Source: Burkholderia anthina (GTDB lineage: Bacteria; Pseudomonadota; Gammaproteobacteria; Burkholderiales; Burkholderiaceae). From it: a DNA stretch of 64,000 bases. Shown piece by piece: positions 45,774 to 54,725 of this stretch (its first letter is position 1; every line of letters begins with the position of its first letter). Under the pieces are notes generated by a model. It did no database searches. It worked only from the letters and a program-made list of their open reading frames with translations, and was not told where the DNA came from. Location of the stretch: positions 1,116,001 to 1,180,000 of the forward strand of contig NZ_CM003768.1 of the NCBI RefSeq assembly GCF_001547525.1. The letters are read 5' to 3'. Made by a program: the position numbers and the translations under genes.

Positions 45774-46709
45774 GTGCACGCGTTCGCGCTCCAGGCCTTC
45801 AACGGCCTCAGCTACGGCTTGCTGCTGTTCATGCTGTCGGCCGGCCTCACGTTGATCTTCAGCGTGCAGGGCGTACTCAACTTCGCGCATGCGAGCTTCT
45901 ACATGCTCGGTGCGTACGTCGGCTACGGCATCGCGGCCCATGCGGGCTTCTGGCCCGCGCTCGTGCTGGCGCCGCTGGCGGTCGGGCTGCTCGGCGCCGG
46001 CTGCGAGCGCGTGCTGCTGCGCCGCGTGCAGGCGCGCGGCCATACGAGCGAACTGCTGCTGACCTTCGGGCTCGCGTACCTGATCGGCGAGGGCGCGAAA
46101 CTCGCGTGGGGCCTCGCGCCGCTGCCGGCGCCCGTGCCGCCGCTGTTCGACGGCCCGCCCGCGAACGTGCTCGGTCTCGCGTTGCCGCGCTACCGGCTGT
46201 TCATGATGGCGATGTCCGCGACGATGCTGATCGCGCTCGGCGTGTTGCTGCGCGCGTCGCGCCTCGGGCTCGTCGTGCGCGCGGCGCTCACGCATCGCGC
46301 CGCGGTCGAGGCGCTCGGCTACGACGTGCCGCGCGTGATGACGGCGCTGTTCGGCGCGGGCACCGCGCTCGCGGCGCTGGCCGGCGTGATCGGCGCGCCG
46401 CTCGCGGTGATCGAACCGGCGCTGGCCGAGACTGTCGGGTCGGTCGTGTTCGCGATCGTCGTGATCGGCGGGCTCGGCTCGCTCGGCGGCGCGTTCGTCG
46501 CGTCGCTCGCGGTCGGCTTCGCGCAGACCTTCGCGGCCGCGAGCGACACGTCGCTGCGCGACCTCGCGCAATGGACGGGCCTCGCACTGCCCGACAGCGT
46601 GGCCGCCGTGTCGATCGCGCAACTGGCGCCGCTCGTGCCGTACCTGCTGCTCGTCGCGGTACTGGTCGCGCGGCCGCGCGGGTTGTTCGGCGAGCGTGCC
46701 GATGCGTAG
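45774..46709 (+). CDS. Branched-chain amino-acid-type ABC permease (LivH-like)
   Basis: The 311-residue protein has eight or so membrane helices and LivH features (FNGLSYGLLLFMLSAGLTLIFSVQGVLNFAHASFYMLGAY; GGLGSLGGAFVASLAVG). It forms the inner-membrane channel with the following LivM-like protein. It starts at GTG 45774. The substrate is uncertain: this family also moves amides, urea and aromatic acids. The next gene starts inside its 3' end. Confidence 0.9.
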   Translation: MHAFALQAFNGLSYGLLLFMLSAGLTLIFSVQGVLNFAHASFYMLGAYVGYGIAAHAGFWPALVLAPLAVGLLGAGCERVLLRRVQARGHTSELLLTFGLAYLIGEGAKLAWGLAPLPAPVPPLFDGPPANVLGLALPRYRLFMMAMSATMLIALGVLLRASRLGLVVRAALTHRAAVEALGYDVPRVMTALFGAGTALAALAGVIGAPLAVIEPALAETVGSVVFAIVVIGGLGSLGGAFVASLAVGFAQTFAAASDTSLRDLAQWTGLALPDSVAAVSIAQLAPLVPYLLLVAVLVARPRGLFGERADA

Positions 46710-47931
46710 CCGCGCAGTGGCCGGATGCGCGCGCTGGGCGCTGTTCGCCGCCTGCTTCGCGCTGCCCGCGTGGCTGTGGCCGCACGGCGCGGTGCTCGGC
46801 TATCTCGCGCAGACGGCCGCGCTCGTCGTGCTCGCGCTGTCGTACAACCTGCAGCTCGGCACGACCGGGCTGCTGTCGTTCGGGCATGCGGCGTTCGCGG
46901 GCCTCGGCGCGTTCGCGGCCGCGCACTGGTTCAATCGCGTCGGCGGCCCGCTGCCGCTGTTGCCGCTCGTCGGCGGCGCGGCCGGCGCGGGCTTCGGGTG
47001 CGTCGCCGGGCTGCTGGCGACGCGCCGTTCCGGCACCGCATTCGCGATGATCACGCTCGGGCTCGGCGAATGCGTCGCGGCGGCCGCATGGAGCGTGCCC
47101 GCGTGGTTCGGCGGGATCGGCGGCGTGCCGATCGACCGTGCGGGCGGCGCGCCGTGGGGCAACGGGTATTTCGGCGCGCCGGCGCACGCGTATGCGGTGA
47201 TCGCCGCGTGGTGCGTCGTGTCGGCGTGGGCGATGCATGCGCTCACGCGCACGCCGCTCGCACGGCTCGCGAACGCGGTGCGCGACAACCCGGCGCGCGT
47301 CGCGGCGCTCGGCACCGATCCGCGTCGCGTGCGGCTCGCGATGGTTGTCTGCGCATCGTTCTTCGCGGGTATCGCCGGCACGCTGACGCTGATCGACGTC
47401 GAGATCGCGACGCCCGACAGCGTGTCGATGGCGCGCTCGGCGACCGTGCTGATCGCCGCGGTGATCGGCGGCACCGGCGCATTCTTCGGGCCGGCGGCCG
47501 GCGCGGCCGTGCTGACCGCGCTGAGTACCGGCGTCGCGGCCGTGTCGCGCGCGTGGGCGCTGTATCTCGGCGTGCTGTTCGTCGCGATCGTCGTGGCCGC
47601 GCCGGGCGGGATCGCGGGTGTGGCACAGGCGCTCGCGCGGGTGCTGCGGCGCGGCGCGCCGGCGGTCGAGCGGTGGCGCGCGCTGTGCGGCGTCGCCGCG
47701 TGCGCGTTCTGGAGCATCGCGATCGTCTGCGCGGCCGAGCTCGGTTATGCATGGCGCTTCGCGCAGGACGACGGCGCGCGCCTCGCGTTCGGCGCATGGG
47801 GCATCGACGCCGATACGCCGATCGGCTGGGCCGTCGCGGTTTCGGCTGCCGGCATCGGCACGCTGCTGTGGAGCTGGCGCGCGCGGCTCGTGCACGGCGC
47901 GGCGGTCGCCACGCGGGAGAACGCGCGATGA
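46702..47931 (+). CDS. Branched-chain amino-acid-type ABC permease (LivM-like)
   Basis: The protein of about 409 residues is longer than a usual LivM (about 320) because it carries extra C-terminal hydrophobic segments (about residues 320-400) after the normal permease body (LSYNLQLGTTGLLSFGHAAFAGLGAF; GGTGAFFGPAAGAAVL). ATG 46702 overlaps the livH-like stop; GTG 46696 is also possible. The end overlaps the ATPase gene (ATGA). Confidence 0.88.
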   Translation: MRSRAVAGCARWALFAACFALPAWLWPHGAVLGYLAQTAALVVLALSYNLQLGTTGLLSFGHAAFAGLGAFAAAHWFNRVGGPLPLLPLVGGAAGAGFGCVAGLLATRRSGTAFAMITLGLGECVAAAAWSVPAWFGGIGGVPIDRAGGAPWGNGYFGAPAHAYAVIAAWCVVSAWAMHALTRTPLARLANAVRDNPARVAALGTDPRRVRLAMVVCASFFAGIAGTLTLIDVEIATPDSVSMARSATVLIAAVIGGTGAFFGPAAGAAVLTALSTGVAAVSRAWALYLGVLFVAIVVAAPGGIAGVAQALARVLRRGAPAVERWRALCGVAACAFWSIAIVCAAELGYAWRFAQDDGARLAFGAWGIDADTPIGWAVAVSAAGIGTLLWSWRARLVHGAAVATRENAR

Positions 47932-48680
47932 ACGGCAACGCGATCGCGCTTCACGGCGTCGTGCAGCGCTTCGGCGCGCAGACCGTGCTCGACGGTGTCG
48001 ACCTGAGCATCGCGGCCGGCGAGCGCCACGCGCTGATCGGGCCGAACGGCGCGGGCAAGTCGACGCTGTTCGGCGTGATCGCCGGCGCGACGCGGCCGAC
48101 GCGCGGGCGCGTCGTGCTGCACGGTGTCGAACTGCGCGGGCGCGGGCCGGTCGTCGCGAGCCGCCTCGGCATCGGCCGCAGTTTCCAGCAGACGAGCGTA
48201 TTCGCGCGCCTGAGCGTATTCGACAACCTGCGCTGCGCGGCGCTGCATGCGCCGGCCGAGCGGCGGCGCTGGTGGAACCGGCTGCGCGAATCGGTGTCGG
48301 TCGATCTCGCGGCCGCGCGCGTGCTGCACGACATCGGCCTCGACGCGCGGCGCGACACGCCGGCCGGCGAACTGAGCTATGCGGAACAGCGCGCGCTCGA
48401 TCTCGGCATCGCGCTCGCGAGCGGCGCGCGGACGCTGCTGCTCGACGAGCCGACGGCCGGCATGAGCCGCGCGCAGGCGGCGCGGATGATCGCGCTGATC
48501 CGTGCGACGACGCAGGGCCGCACGGTGCTGATGATCGAACACGACATGGACGCGGTGTTCGGTTTCGCCGAGCGCATCACGGTGCTCGTGCGCGGTGCGG
48601 TCGTCGCGACCGGCGCGCCCGATGCGATCCGCGCCGATGCGCGCGTGCGTGCCGCGTACCTGGGCGAGGGCGCGACATGA
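47928..48680 (+). CDS. ABC ATPase (LivG-like)
   Basis: The 250-residue nucleotide-binding protein has a canonical Walker A (GPNGAGKST), Q-loop (GRSFQQTSVF), a signature region degenerate relative to LSGGQ (LSYAEQRALDLG), Walker B (LLLDEPTAGM) and switch His (MIEHDMD). It powers the LivH/LivM-type permease together with the following LivF-like ATPase. Confidence 0.92.
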   Translation: MNGNAIALHGVVQRFGAQTVLDGVDLSIAAGERHALIGPNGAGKSTLFGVIAGATRPTRGRVVLHGVELRGRGPVVASRLGIGRSFQQTSVFARLSVFDNLRCAALHAPAERRRWWNRLRESVSVDLAAARVLHDIGLDARRDTPAGELSYAEQRALDLGIALASGARTLLLDEPTAGMSRAQAARMIALIRATTQGRTVLMIEHDMDAVFGFAERITVLVRGAVVATGAPDAIRADARVRAAYLGEGAT

Positions 48681-49381
48681 GCGCCGTGCTCGACATTCGC
48701 GGGCTGCGCGCGTGGTACGGGATGCAGCCCGTGCTCGACGGCGTCGATCTCGCGCTGGCGCCGGGCGAGACGCTCGCGCTGCTCGGCCGCAACGGCTCGG
48801 GTCGCTCGACGCTCGCGAAGGCCGTGATGGGGCTCGTGCGTACGGCCGGCTCGGTGCGCGTCGCCGGTGCCGAATGCGTGGGGGCGCGCACGTTCGAGAT
48901 CGCGCGGCGCGGCGTGGCTTACGTTGCCGAAAGCCGCGACGTGTTACCATTGCTGAGCGTGCGCGACAACCTGCGGCTCGGTTTGCGCGGCGCGAGCGGC
49001 GCAGCCGAACGCACGGCGCTCGACCGCCTGTTCGAGCGCTTTCCGCTGCTGGCCGCACGCGCGGACGTGAAAGCCGGGCGGCTGTCGGGCGGCGAGCAGC
49101 AGGTGCTCGCGCTGGTGCGGGCGCTTGCCGGCCGCCCGCGCGTGCTGATCGTCGACGAACCGGCCGAAGGGCTCGCACCGCTCGCGGTCGACGAGGTCGG
49201 CGCGTGCCTCGCCGCGCTGCAGGCCGACGGCGTCGCGATCGTGCTGATCGAGCAGCGGCTGCAGCTCGCACCGCGGCTCGCGCGGCGCGTCGCGGTGATG
49301 GGGCGGGGACGGATCGTCTACGACGGCGCGCTCGACGGGCTGGACGACGAGGTCATGCACGCATGGCTGAGCGCGGGCTGA
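48677..49381 (+). CDS. ABC ATPase (LivF-like) with Arg in the Walker A lysine position
   Basis: This 234-residue LivF-type ATPase completes the cassette. The signature LSGGEQQ, Walker B VLIVDEPAEGL and switch region IVLIEQRLQ are present, but Walker A reads G37-R-N-G-S-G-R43-S-T, with Arg43 (codon CGC) replacing the invariant Lys. The partner LivG-like ATPase is canonical, so the transporter may work with one degenerate site. The cluster has no periplasmic binding-protein gene. Overlaps of 4 bases link this gene to the one upstream. Confidence 0.9.
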   Translation: MSAVLDIRGLRAWYGMQPVLDGVDLALAPGETLALLGRNGSGRSTLAKAVMGLVRTAGSVRVAGAECVGARTFEIARRGVAYVAESRDVLPLLSVRDNLRLGLRGASGAAERTALDRLFERFPLLAARADVKAGRLSGGEQQVLALVRALAGRPRVLIVDEPAEGLAPLAVDEVGACLAALQADGVAIVLIEQRLQLAPRLARRVAVMGRGRIVYDGALDGLDDEVMHAWLSAG

Positions 49382-49557
49382 CGGCGCCCGGTCGATTGTT
49401 CGGCAAACTCCGCCAGTCAATTCGCGTCGAGCCGCTTTATCGCTGCGGTGCGGCAACGTAAATTGCCAGTCAGGCCGGTCGCCATCGCAACGCATCGACG
49501 CATCGTCGCGGCGACCGGCGCCATCCATCGAAGGTCTTCTGACTGAGGAATGAAATC

Positions 49558-50304
49558 ATGAGCAAGCTGGCAGGCAAGGTCGCGATCGTCACGGGCGCAT
49601 CGAAGGGCATCGGCGCGGCCATCGCGAAGGCACTGGCCGACGCAGGCGCGGCGGTCGTCGTCAACTACGCGAGCAGCAAGGCGGGCGCGGATGCGGTCGT
49701 GAGCGCGATCACCGAAGCGGGCGGCCGCGCGGTCGCGGTCGGCGGCGACGTGTCGAAGGCGGCCGACGTGCAACGCATCGTCGATACCGCGATCGACACG
49801 TATGGCCGTCTCGACGTGGTCGTCAACAACTCCGGCGTGTACGAATTCGCGCCGATCGAAGCGATCACCGAAGAACACTATCGCCGGCAGTTCGACACGA
49901 ACGTGTTCGGCGTACTGCTGACGACGCAGGCGGCCGCCAAGCATCTCGGCGAAGGCGCGAGCATCATCAACATCAGCTCGGTCGTGACCAGCATCACGCC
50001 GCCGGCCAGCGCCGTATACAGCGGCACGAAGGGCGCGGTCGACGCGATCACCGGCGTGCTCGCGCTCGAGCTCGCGCCGCGCAAGATCCGCGTGAACGCG
50101 ATCAACCCGGGGATGGTCGTGACCGAGGGCACGCACAGCGCGGGCATCATCGGCTCCGAGCTTGAAACGCAAGTGCTCGGCCAGACGCCGCTCGGCCGCC
50201 TCGGCGAGCCGAACGACATCGCGTCGGTCGCCGTGTTCCTCGCGTCGGACGATGCACGCTGGCTGACCGGCGAGCGCCTCGTCGCGAGCGGCGGGCTGCG
50301 CTGA
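49558..50304 (+). CDS. Short-chain dehydrogenase/reductase
   Basis: This 248-residue classical SDR has the cofactor loop VTGASKGIGAAIA, N-N-S-G (VVVNNSGVYEF), the catalytic Ser in INISSV, and Y-S-G-T-K as the YxxxK motif. The sequence resembles 3-oxoacyl-ACP reductase-like or glucose-dehydrogenase-like SDRs that use NAD(P)H. The substrate is unknown. It stands alone with a 176-base upstream region. GAGGAA lies before ATG 49558. Confidence 0.92.
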   Translation: MSKLAGKVAIVTGASKGIGAAIAKALADAGAAVVVNYASSKAGADAVVSAITEAGGRAVAVGGDVSKAADVQRIVDTAIDTYGRLDVVVNNSGVYEFAPIEAITEEHYRRQFDTNVFGVLLTTQAAAKHLGEGASIINISSVVTSITPPASAVYSGTKGAVDAITGVLALELAPRKIRVNAINPGMVVTEGTHSAGIIGSELETQVLGQTPLGRLGEPNDIASVAVFLASDDARWLTGERLVASGGLR

Positions 50305-50326
50305 CGCGCCAGGTCGGCGCGCGCCG

Positions 50327-50821
50327 CTATGCGCTCATCGCCAGCGCGGTCGCGCCGACGTGCCACCGCAAGCATTCGACGACGAGCGCGTGATTGTCTT
50401 CGGAGCCGAGCCCCGCGATCGTCATCGCGCCGACGATGCCGGCGCCGGCGAGCCGCAACGGCACGCCGCCGCCGTCGAGCGCGTAATCGTCGTCCGACAG
50501 GCCTTGCGAGCGCAGCGACCAGCCGGCACGCCGAAAGCACGCGCCGACCGCGAGCGAACTCTGGCCGAAACGCAGCACCGTGTTCTGCCGGCGGCGGATC
50601 GCATCGCCGTCGCGCGCGTCGCTGCCGTCGAGCGCGCAATAGAACAGCGGCGCGTGCCCGCCGACGATGCCGACCGCAATCGGCAATCCGCGTCGCGTCG
50701 CGAGGTTGACCGCGATTTCTCCGATGCGGCGCGCGACGGCTGCATTGAAGTGCGGCAGCGCCGGGTTCGACGCATCGTCGTCGAAGGCGTGGGGTTCGAG
50801 GCGAAAGGGGGGCGTCACCAT
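50327..50821 (-). CDS. UPF0303 / haem-degrading-domain protein
   Basis: The 164-residue protein resembles the UPF0303 group of the GlcG/HbpS fold: R-R-R-Q-N-T-V-L-R-F-G-Q-S-S and GVPLRLAGAGIVGAMTIAGLGSEDNHALVVE are diagnostic. Members are often labelled haem-degrading domain proteins, but the activity is not established for this group. It is on the same strand as and 106 bases downstream of iolB, so read-through from the iol operon is possible. An upstream start at 50851 would add 10 residues. Confidence 0.8.
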   Translation of the reverse strand: MVTPPFRLEPHAFDDDASNPALPHFNAAVARRIGEIAVNLATRRGLPIAVGIVGGHAPLFYCALDGSDARDGDAIRRRQNTVLRFGQSSLAVGACFRRAGWSLRSQGLSDDDYALDGGGVPLRLAGAGIVGAMTIAGLGSEDNHALVVECLRWHVGATALAMSA

Positions 50822-50927
50822 GGCGGCTCCGTCGCATTGCCGGCGCTGCACGCGCGTGCCGGGCGTTGCATCGTCACGGGCCGCGCGCGGGCCCGTCTTC
50901 CGTTCGGTGCTTCGGCGTTTCAGTGCT

Positions 50928-51746
50928 TCAACGATGGGGCGCCGCGTCCAGCATCCACTCGTGCGCGGGATCGTTCTTGAACGCCCACGCGCGGCTTGGG
51001 CCCGCCATCACGTTCAGGTAGTACAGGTTGTAGCCGTGAGGCGCCACCACCGGGTGATAGCCGCGCGGCACCATCACGACGTCGTGATTCTCGACCGCGC
51101 AGGCTTCGTCGAGGCTGCGGTCGTCCGTGTACACGCGCTGGAACGCGAAACCCTGCGGCGGATCGATCCGGTGATAGTAGGTTTCCTCGAGCGAGGTTTC
51201 GTCGGGCGCGGCGTCGCGGTCGTGCTTGTGCGGCGGATAGCTGCTCGAATGGCTGGCCGGCGTGACGACTTCGACGACGAGCAGCCGGTCGGCGGCCGGG
51301 TTGTCGCCCATCAGGATGTCGCATACGTAGCGCGTGTTGGTGCCTTGCCCGCGCACCGAGCGGCGCATCCGCTCGCCGTCGAGGCGCAGCACGCGCTTGT
51401 CGCCGCTCGCGTACGGCGCGGTGCACAGCGCGACTTCCGCATCGCGCGTCGCGACCAGCGTCACCGTCTTGCCGCCCGGCACGTACAGCGCGTCCGGCGA
51501 CACGTCCTCGAACACGCTGTCGCGCCTGCCGAGCGCATCGTGGGTTTCGCCGTCGACTTCGGCGCGCACCGTGCCCGTCAGCACGACGACGCACAGTTCG
51601 CGCGTGCCGGTGTCGAGCGTCTCGGTGTCGCCGGCCTTCAGGCGCAGCGCGCGAAAGCCGACGTGCTTCCAGCCGGCCGATTCGGGCGTGACGTTGCAGA
51701 TTTCGCGGTCGGCGGATGCCTTGACCAGCAGGGGAGAAATCGTCAT
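50928..51746 (-). CDS. iolB: 5-deoxy-glucuronate isomerase IolB
   Basis: This 272-residue bicupin enzyme converts 5-deoxy-D-glucuronate to 2-deoxy-5-keto-D-gluconate in myo-inositol breakdown. Family blocks include SSSYPPHKHD (metal His pair), ETYYHRIDPPQGFAFQRVY and MVPRGYHPVVAPHGYNLYYLNVMAG. ATG 51746 follows GGGGAGAAATC-like sequence read on the other strand weakly; the start is supported mainly by family length. It is the last iol gene of the leftward operon, 56 bases after iolE. Confidence 0.95.
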   Translation of the reverse strand: MTISPLLVKASADREICNVTPESAGWKHVGFRALRLKAGDTETLDTGTRELCVVVLTGTVRAEVDGETHDALGRRDSVFEDVSPDALYVPGGKTVTLVATRDAEVALCTAPYASGDKRVLRLDGERMRRSVRGQGTNTRYVCDILMGDNPAADRLLVVEVVTPASHSSSYPPHKHDRDAAPDETSLEETYYHRIDPPQGFAFQRVYTDDRSLDEACAVENHDVVMVPRGYHPVVAPHGYNLYYLNVMAGPSRAWAFKNDPAHEWMLDAAPHR

Positions 51747-51802
51747 GAGATGGGTCTCCGCAATAGGGTAGGGCGCGACCGCCCAGGCGCTTGCGCGCGT
51801 GC

Positions 51803-52732
51803 TCAAGCGCTCAACCGGTCGACGATCGCGCGCAGCGAGTCGTAGCCCTTCTTCGCATACTGATAGCTCGGCGCGACGGCCGGATCCTGCTCGGCCTCGA
51901 CGACGAGCCAGCCTTCGTAGCCGGCGTCCTTCAGCGTGCGCAGCGTCGCGTCGTAATCGAGCGCGCCGTCGCCCGGCACCGTGAAGGTGCCGTTGATCAC
52001 GCCGTTCAGGAAGCTCCAGCCGTCGTTGCGCGCCTGGTTGACGACTTGCGGCCGCACGTCCTTGCAATGCACGTGCGCCACGCGCGATACGTGCTTCTTC
52101 AGCAGCGCCACCGGGTCGGCCGCGCCGCCGAAATACGCATGGCCGGTGTCGAACAGCAGGAACACCTTCGCCGGATCGGTCAGCGCCATCAGCCGGTCGA
52201 CGTCGGCCGGCGATTCGACGTACGCGCCCATGTGGTGATGGTAGGCGAGCTTGATGCCGTACGTGTCGAGCAGGTGCGCGCCGAACGCGTCGAGGCGCGC
52301 CGCATAGCGCCGCCACGCTTCGTCGTCGACGAAACGCGGCCGCTTCGCGACCGGCGTGTCGATGCTGCCCTGGATCGTGCCCGCGCATTCGCCGTACACG
52401 ACGACCTTCACGTCGTTGAATTGCAGCTTCGTCATGTGCGCGCGGCAGCGCTCGATCTCCGCCGCCACCGCATCGGCGTCCGTCATGCCCGGCGCGACTT
52501 CCGCGAGGAAGCCCGAATACCAGCCCGACACGCACACGAGCCCGAATTCGGCGAGCTTCGCCTTCAGTTCGGGGCCCGTCTTCGGAAACTTGTTGCCGAG
52601 CTCGAAGCCCGCATAGCCGATCTCGGCGCCTTCCTTCAGCGCCGTTTCGAGCGGCGTCTCGCCGCCGAGCGACGGCAGGTCGTCGTTCATCCACGACAGG
52701 GGATTGATACCGATGCGGACGTTCCAGCTCAT
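51803..52732 (-). CDS. iolE: Myo-inosose-2 dehydratase IolE
   Basis: This 309-residue TIM-barrel enzyme dehydrates 2-keto-myo-inositol to the diketone substrate of IolD. Family text includes IGINPLSWMNDDLP at the N-terminus, KLAYHHHMGAYVES with metal-binding His, LLFDTGHAYFGG and HVHCKDVRP. It lies between iolD and iolB on the same strand. ATG 52732 is the standard start. Confidence 0.95.
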   Translation of the reverse strand: MSWNVRIGINPLSWMNDDLPSLGGETPLETALKEGAEIGYAGFELGNKFPKTGPELKAKLAEFGLVCVSGWYSGFLAEVAPGMTDADAVAAEIERCRAHMTKLQFNDVKVVVYGECAGTIQGSIDTPVAKRPRFVDDEAWRRYAARLDAFGAHLLDTYGIKLAYHHHMGAYVESPADVDRLMALTDPAKVFLLFDTGHAYFGGAADPVALLKKHVSRVAHVHCKDVRPQVVNQARNDGWSFLNGVINGTFTVPGDGALDYDATLRTLKDAGYEGWLVVEAEQDPAVAPSYQYAKKGYDSLRAIVDRLSA

Positions 52733-52794
52733 GACGTGCTTCCTTGGTTCGAATGTTGTTTTACCGGTGCGGCAGAGGCGCGGGGCAGGCACGC

Positions 52795-54678
52795 TCAACG
52801 TCGCTGGCGGGTCTTCGCGTCGAGATACGCGCGGTGCGCCGCTTCGACGCCGGCGCGTCCGGATACCTGCGGCACCGCGACTTCCCACCACGCGCCGCCG
52901 TCGTCGGTCGTGCGATGGTGCGTGGTGTCGATCACGAGCACCTGGCTCTTCGTTGCCGCACGCGCGCGCTTCATTTCATCGCGCAATTCGCCGACGTCAC
53001 GCACGTGCACGGCTTCGGCGCCCATCGCGCGCGCATGCATCGCGAAGTCGATCGTCGAGCGTTCGCCGCCTTCGGGCACGCAGTCGTCGAGCATGTTGTT
53101 GAAGCTCGCGCCGCCGCAATGGCGTTGCAGCCGCTCGATGCAGCCGTAGCCGCGGTTGTCGAGGATCACGACGATCAGCTTGCGGCCGAGCATCACCGAC
53201 GTCGCGAGTTCCGCGTTGAGCATCATGTACGAGCCGTCGCCGACGATCACGATCACTTCGCGCTCGGGGCGCGCGAGCTTCGCGCCGAGGCCGCCCGCGA
53301 CTTCGTAGCCCATGCACGAATACGCATAGTCCATGTGGTAGTTGCCCGGTACGCCGCTGCGCCACAGTTTGTGCAGTTCGGCCGGCAGCGTGCCGGCCGC
53401 GCAGACGACGAGATCGTCGCGCGCGCTGTCGCGCCCCGCGTCGGCCGCGGAGTCGCGCACCGCGCCGATCACTTCCGCGTCGTACGGCAGCGTGTCCTTC
53501 GGAATCCGCGTGGTCAGCTCGGTCACGCGCGCGTTCCATGCGGCGGCCTGGTCACGGTTCGCGGCGGTCCACGCGGCATCGGCGCGCCAGCCGGCCAGCG
53601 CCGCCGATAGCTGCCCAAGGCCCGTGCGCGCATCGGCCACGAGTTGCCGGCCGCGCTTCTTGCCCGCGTCGAACGGCTGGACGTTCAGGCTCAGCAGCGT
53701 CGCGTCGCCGTAGAGCGCGTGCGAGCCGGTTGTGAAATCCTGCAGCCGCGTGCCGACAGCGAACACGACGTCGGCCTGCGCGGCCGCGCGGTTCGCGGCG
53801 GGCGAGCCCGTCACGCCGATCGAGCCGAGGTTCAGCGGGTGATCCCACGCGAGGCTGCCCTTGCCGGCCTGCGATTCGGCGACGGGCACGCCGTGCGTGT
53901 CGGCGAACGCGCGCAGCGCGTCCCACGCCTGGCTGTACAGCACGCCGCCGCCGGCGACGATCAGCGGCTTCTTCGCGGCTTTCAGCACGTCGAGCGCGTC
54001 GGCGAGTTCGAGCGCGTCGGCCGGCGGCCGGCGCATCCGGATCACCGGCGGCGCGAAGAAATCCTCGGGCCAGTCGTACGCGAAGGTCTGCACGTCCTGC
54101 GGCAGCGCGAGACACACGGGCCCGCACTGCGCGGGATCGGTCATGACCTGGATCGCGCGCGGCAGCGCGACGAGCAGTTGCTCGGGCGACGTGATGCGAT
54201 CGAAGTAGCGCGTGACGGGCCGGAAGCAGTCGTTCGCGCTGACGTCGCCCTGTTCGAAATCCTCGATCTGCTGCAGCACCGGGTCGGGCAGCCGCGACAC
54301 GAACACGTCGCCGGGCAGCAACAGCAGCGGCAAGCGGCCGACGTGCGCGAGCGCGGCGGAGGTCAGCATGTTGGTCGCGCCGGGGCCGATGCTCGACGTC
54401 GCGGCCATCATCCGCTGGCGGAAATGCGCCTTCGCGAACGCGACGGCCGCGTTGGCCATCCCTTGCTCGTTGTGCGCGCGAAACGTCGGCAGCCGGTCCT
54501 TCTCCGCATGCAGCGCTTCGCCGAGCCCGGCCACGTTGCCGTGGCCGAAGATCGCGAACACGCCGCCGCAGTACGGCAGGATCTCGGTGCGCCCGTCGGG
54601 CTGGACGACTTCGGCGCGCAGGGCGGCCAGGTAGCGCACGAGCGCCTGGCTGACGGTCAGTCTTACGGTGGTGGTCAT
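52795..54678 (-). CDS. iolD: Trihydroxycyclohexane-1,2-dione hydrolase IolD (ThDP-dependent)
   Basis: The 627-residue thiamine diphosphate enzyme opens the ring of 3D-trihydroxycyclohexane-1,2-dione. The cofactor Glu sits in RAHNEQGMANAAVAFAK, and the ThDP/Mg motif is GDGSYMMLNAELATSVMLGRKLIVVILDNRG. The central domain ends near residue 350. It is 62 bases upstream of iolE and 47 bases downstream of iolC. An upstream in-frame start exists but MTTTVRL matches the family. Confidence 0.95.
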   Translation of the reverse strand: MTTTVRLTVSQALVRYLAALRAEVVQPDGRTEILPYCGGVFAIFGHGNVAGLGEALHAEKDRLPTFRAHNEQGMANAAVAFAKAHFRQRMMAATSSIGPGATNMLTSAALAHVGRLPLLLLPGDVFVSRLPDPVLQQIEDFEQGDVSANDCFRPVTRYFDRITSPEQLLVALPRAIQVMTDPAQCGPVCLALPQDVQTFAYDWPEDFFAPPVIRMRRPPADALELADALDVLKAAKKPLIVAGGGVLYSQAWDALRAFADTHGVPVAESQAGKGSLAWDHPLNLGSIGVTGSPAANRAAAQADVVFAVGTRLQDFTTGSHALYGDATLLSLNVQPFDAGKKRGRQLVADARTGLGQLSAALAGWRADAAWTAANRDQAAAWNARVTELTTRIPKDTLPYDAEVIGAVRDSAADAGRDSARDDLVVCAAGTLPAELHKLWRSGVPGNYHMDYAYSCMGYEVAGGLGAKLARPEREVIVIVGDGSYMMLNAELATSVMLGRKLIVVILDNRGYGCIERLQRHCGGASFNNMLDDCVPEGGERSTIDFAMHARAMGAEAVHVRDVGELRDEMKRARAATKSQVLVIDTTHHRTTDDGGAWWEVAVPQVSGRAGVEAAHRAYLDAKTRQRR

Positions 54679-54725
54679 CGTCGGTCGATAGAGAGAAGTC
54701 GGGTGGTCGTCACGAACACGGGGCA

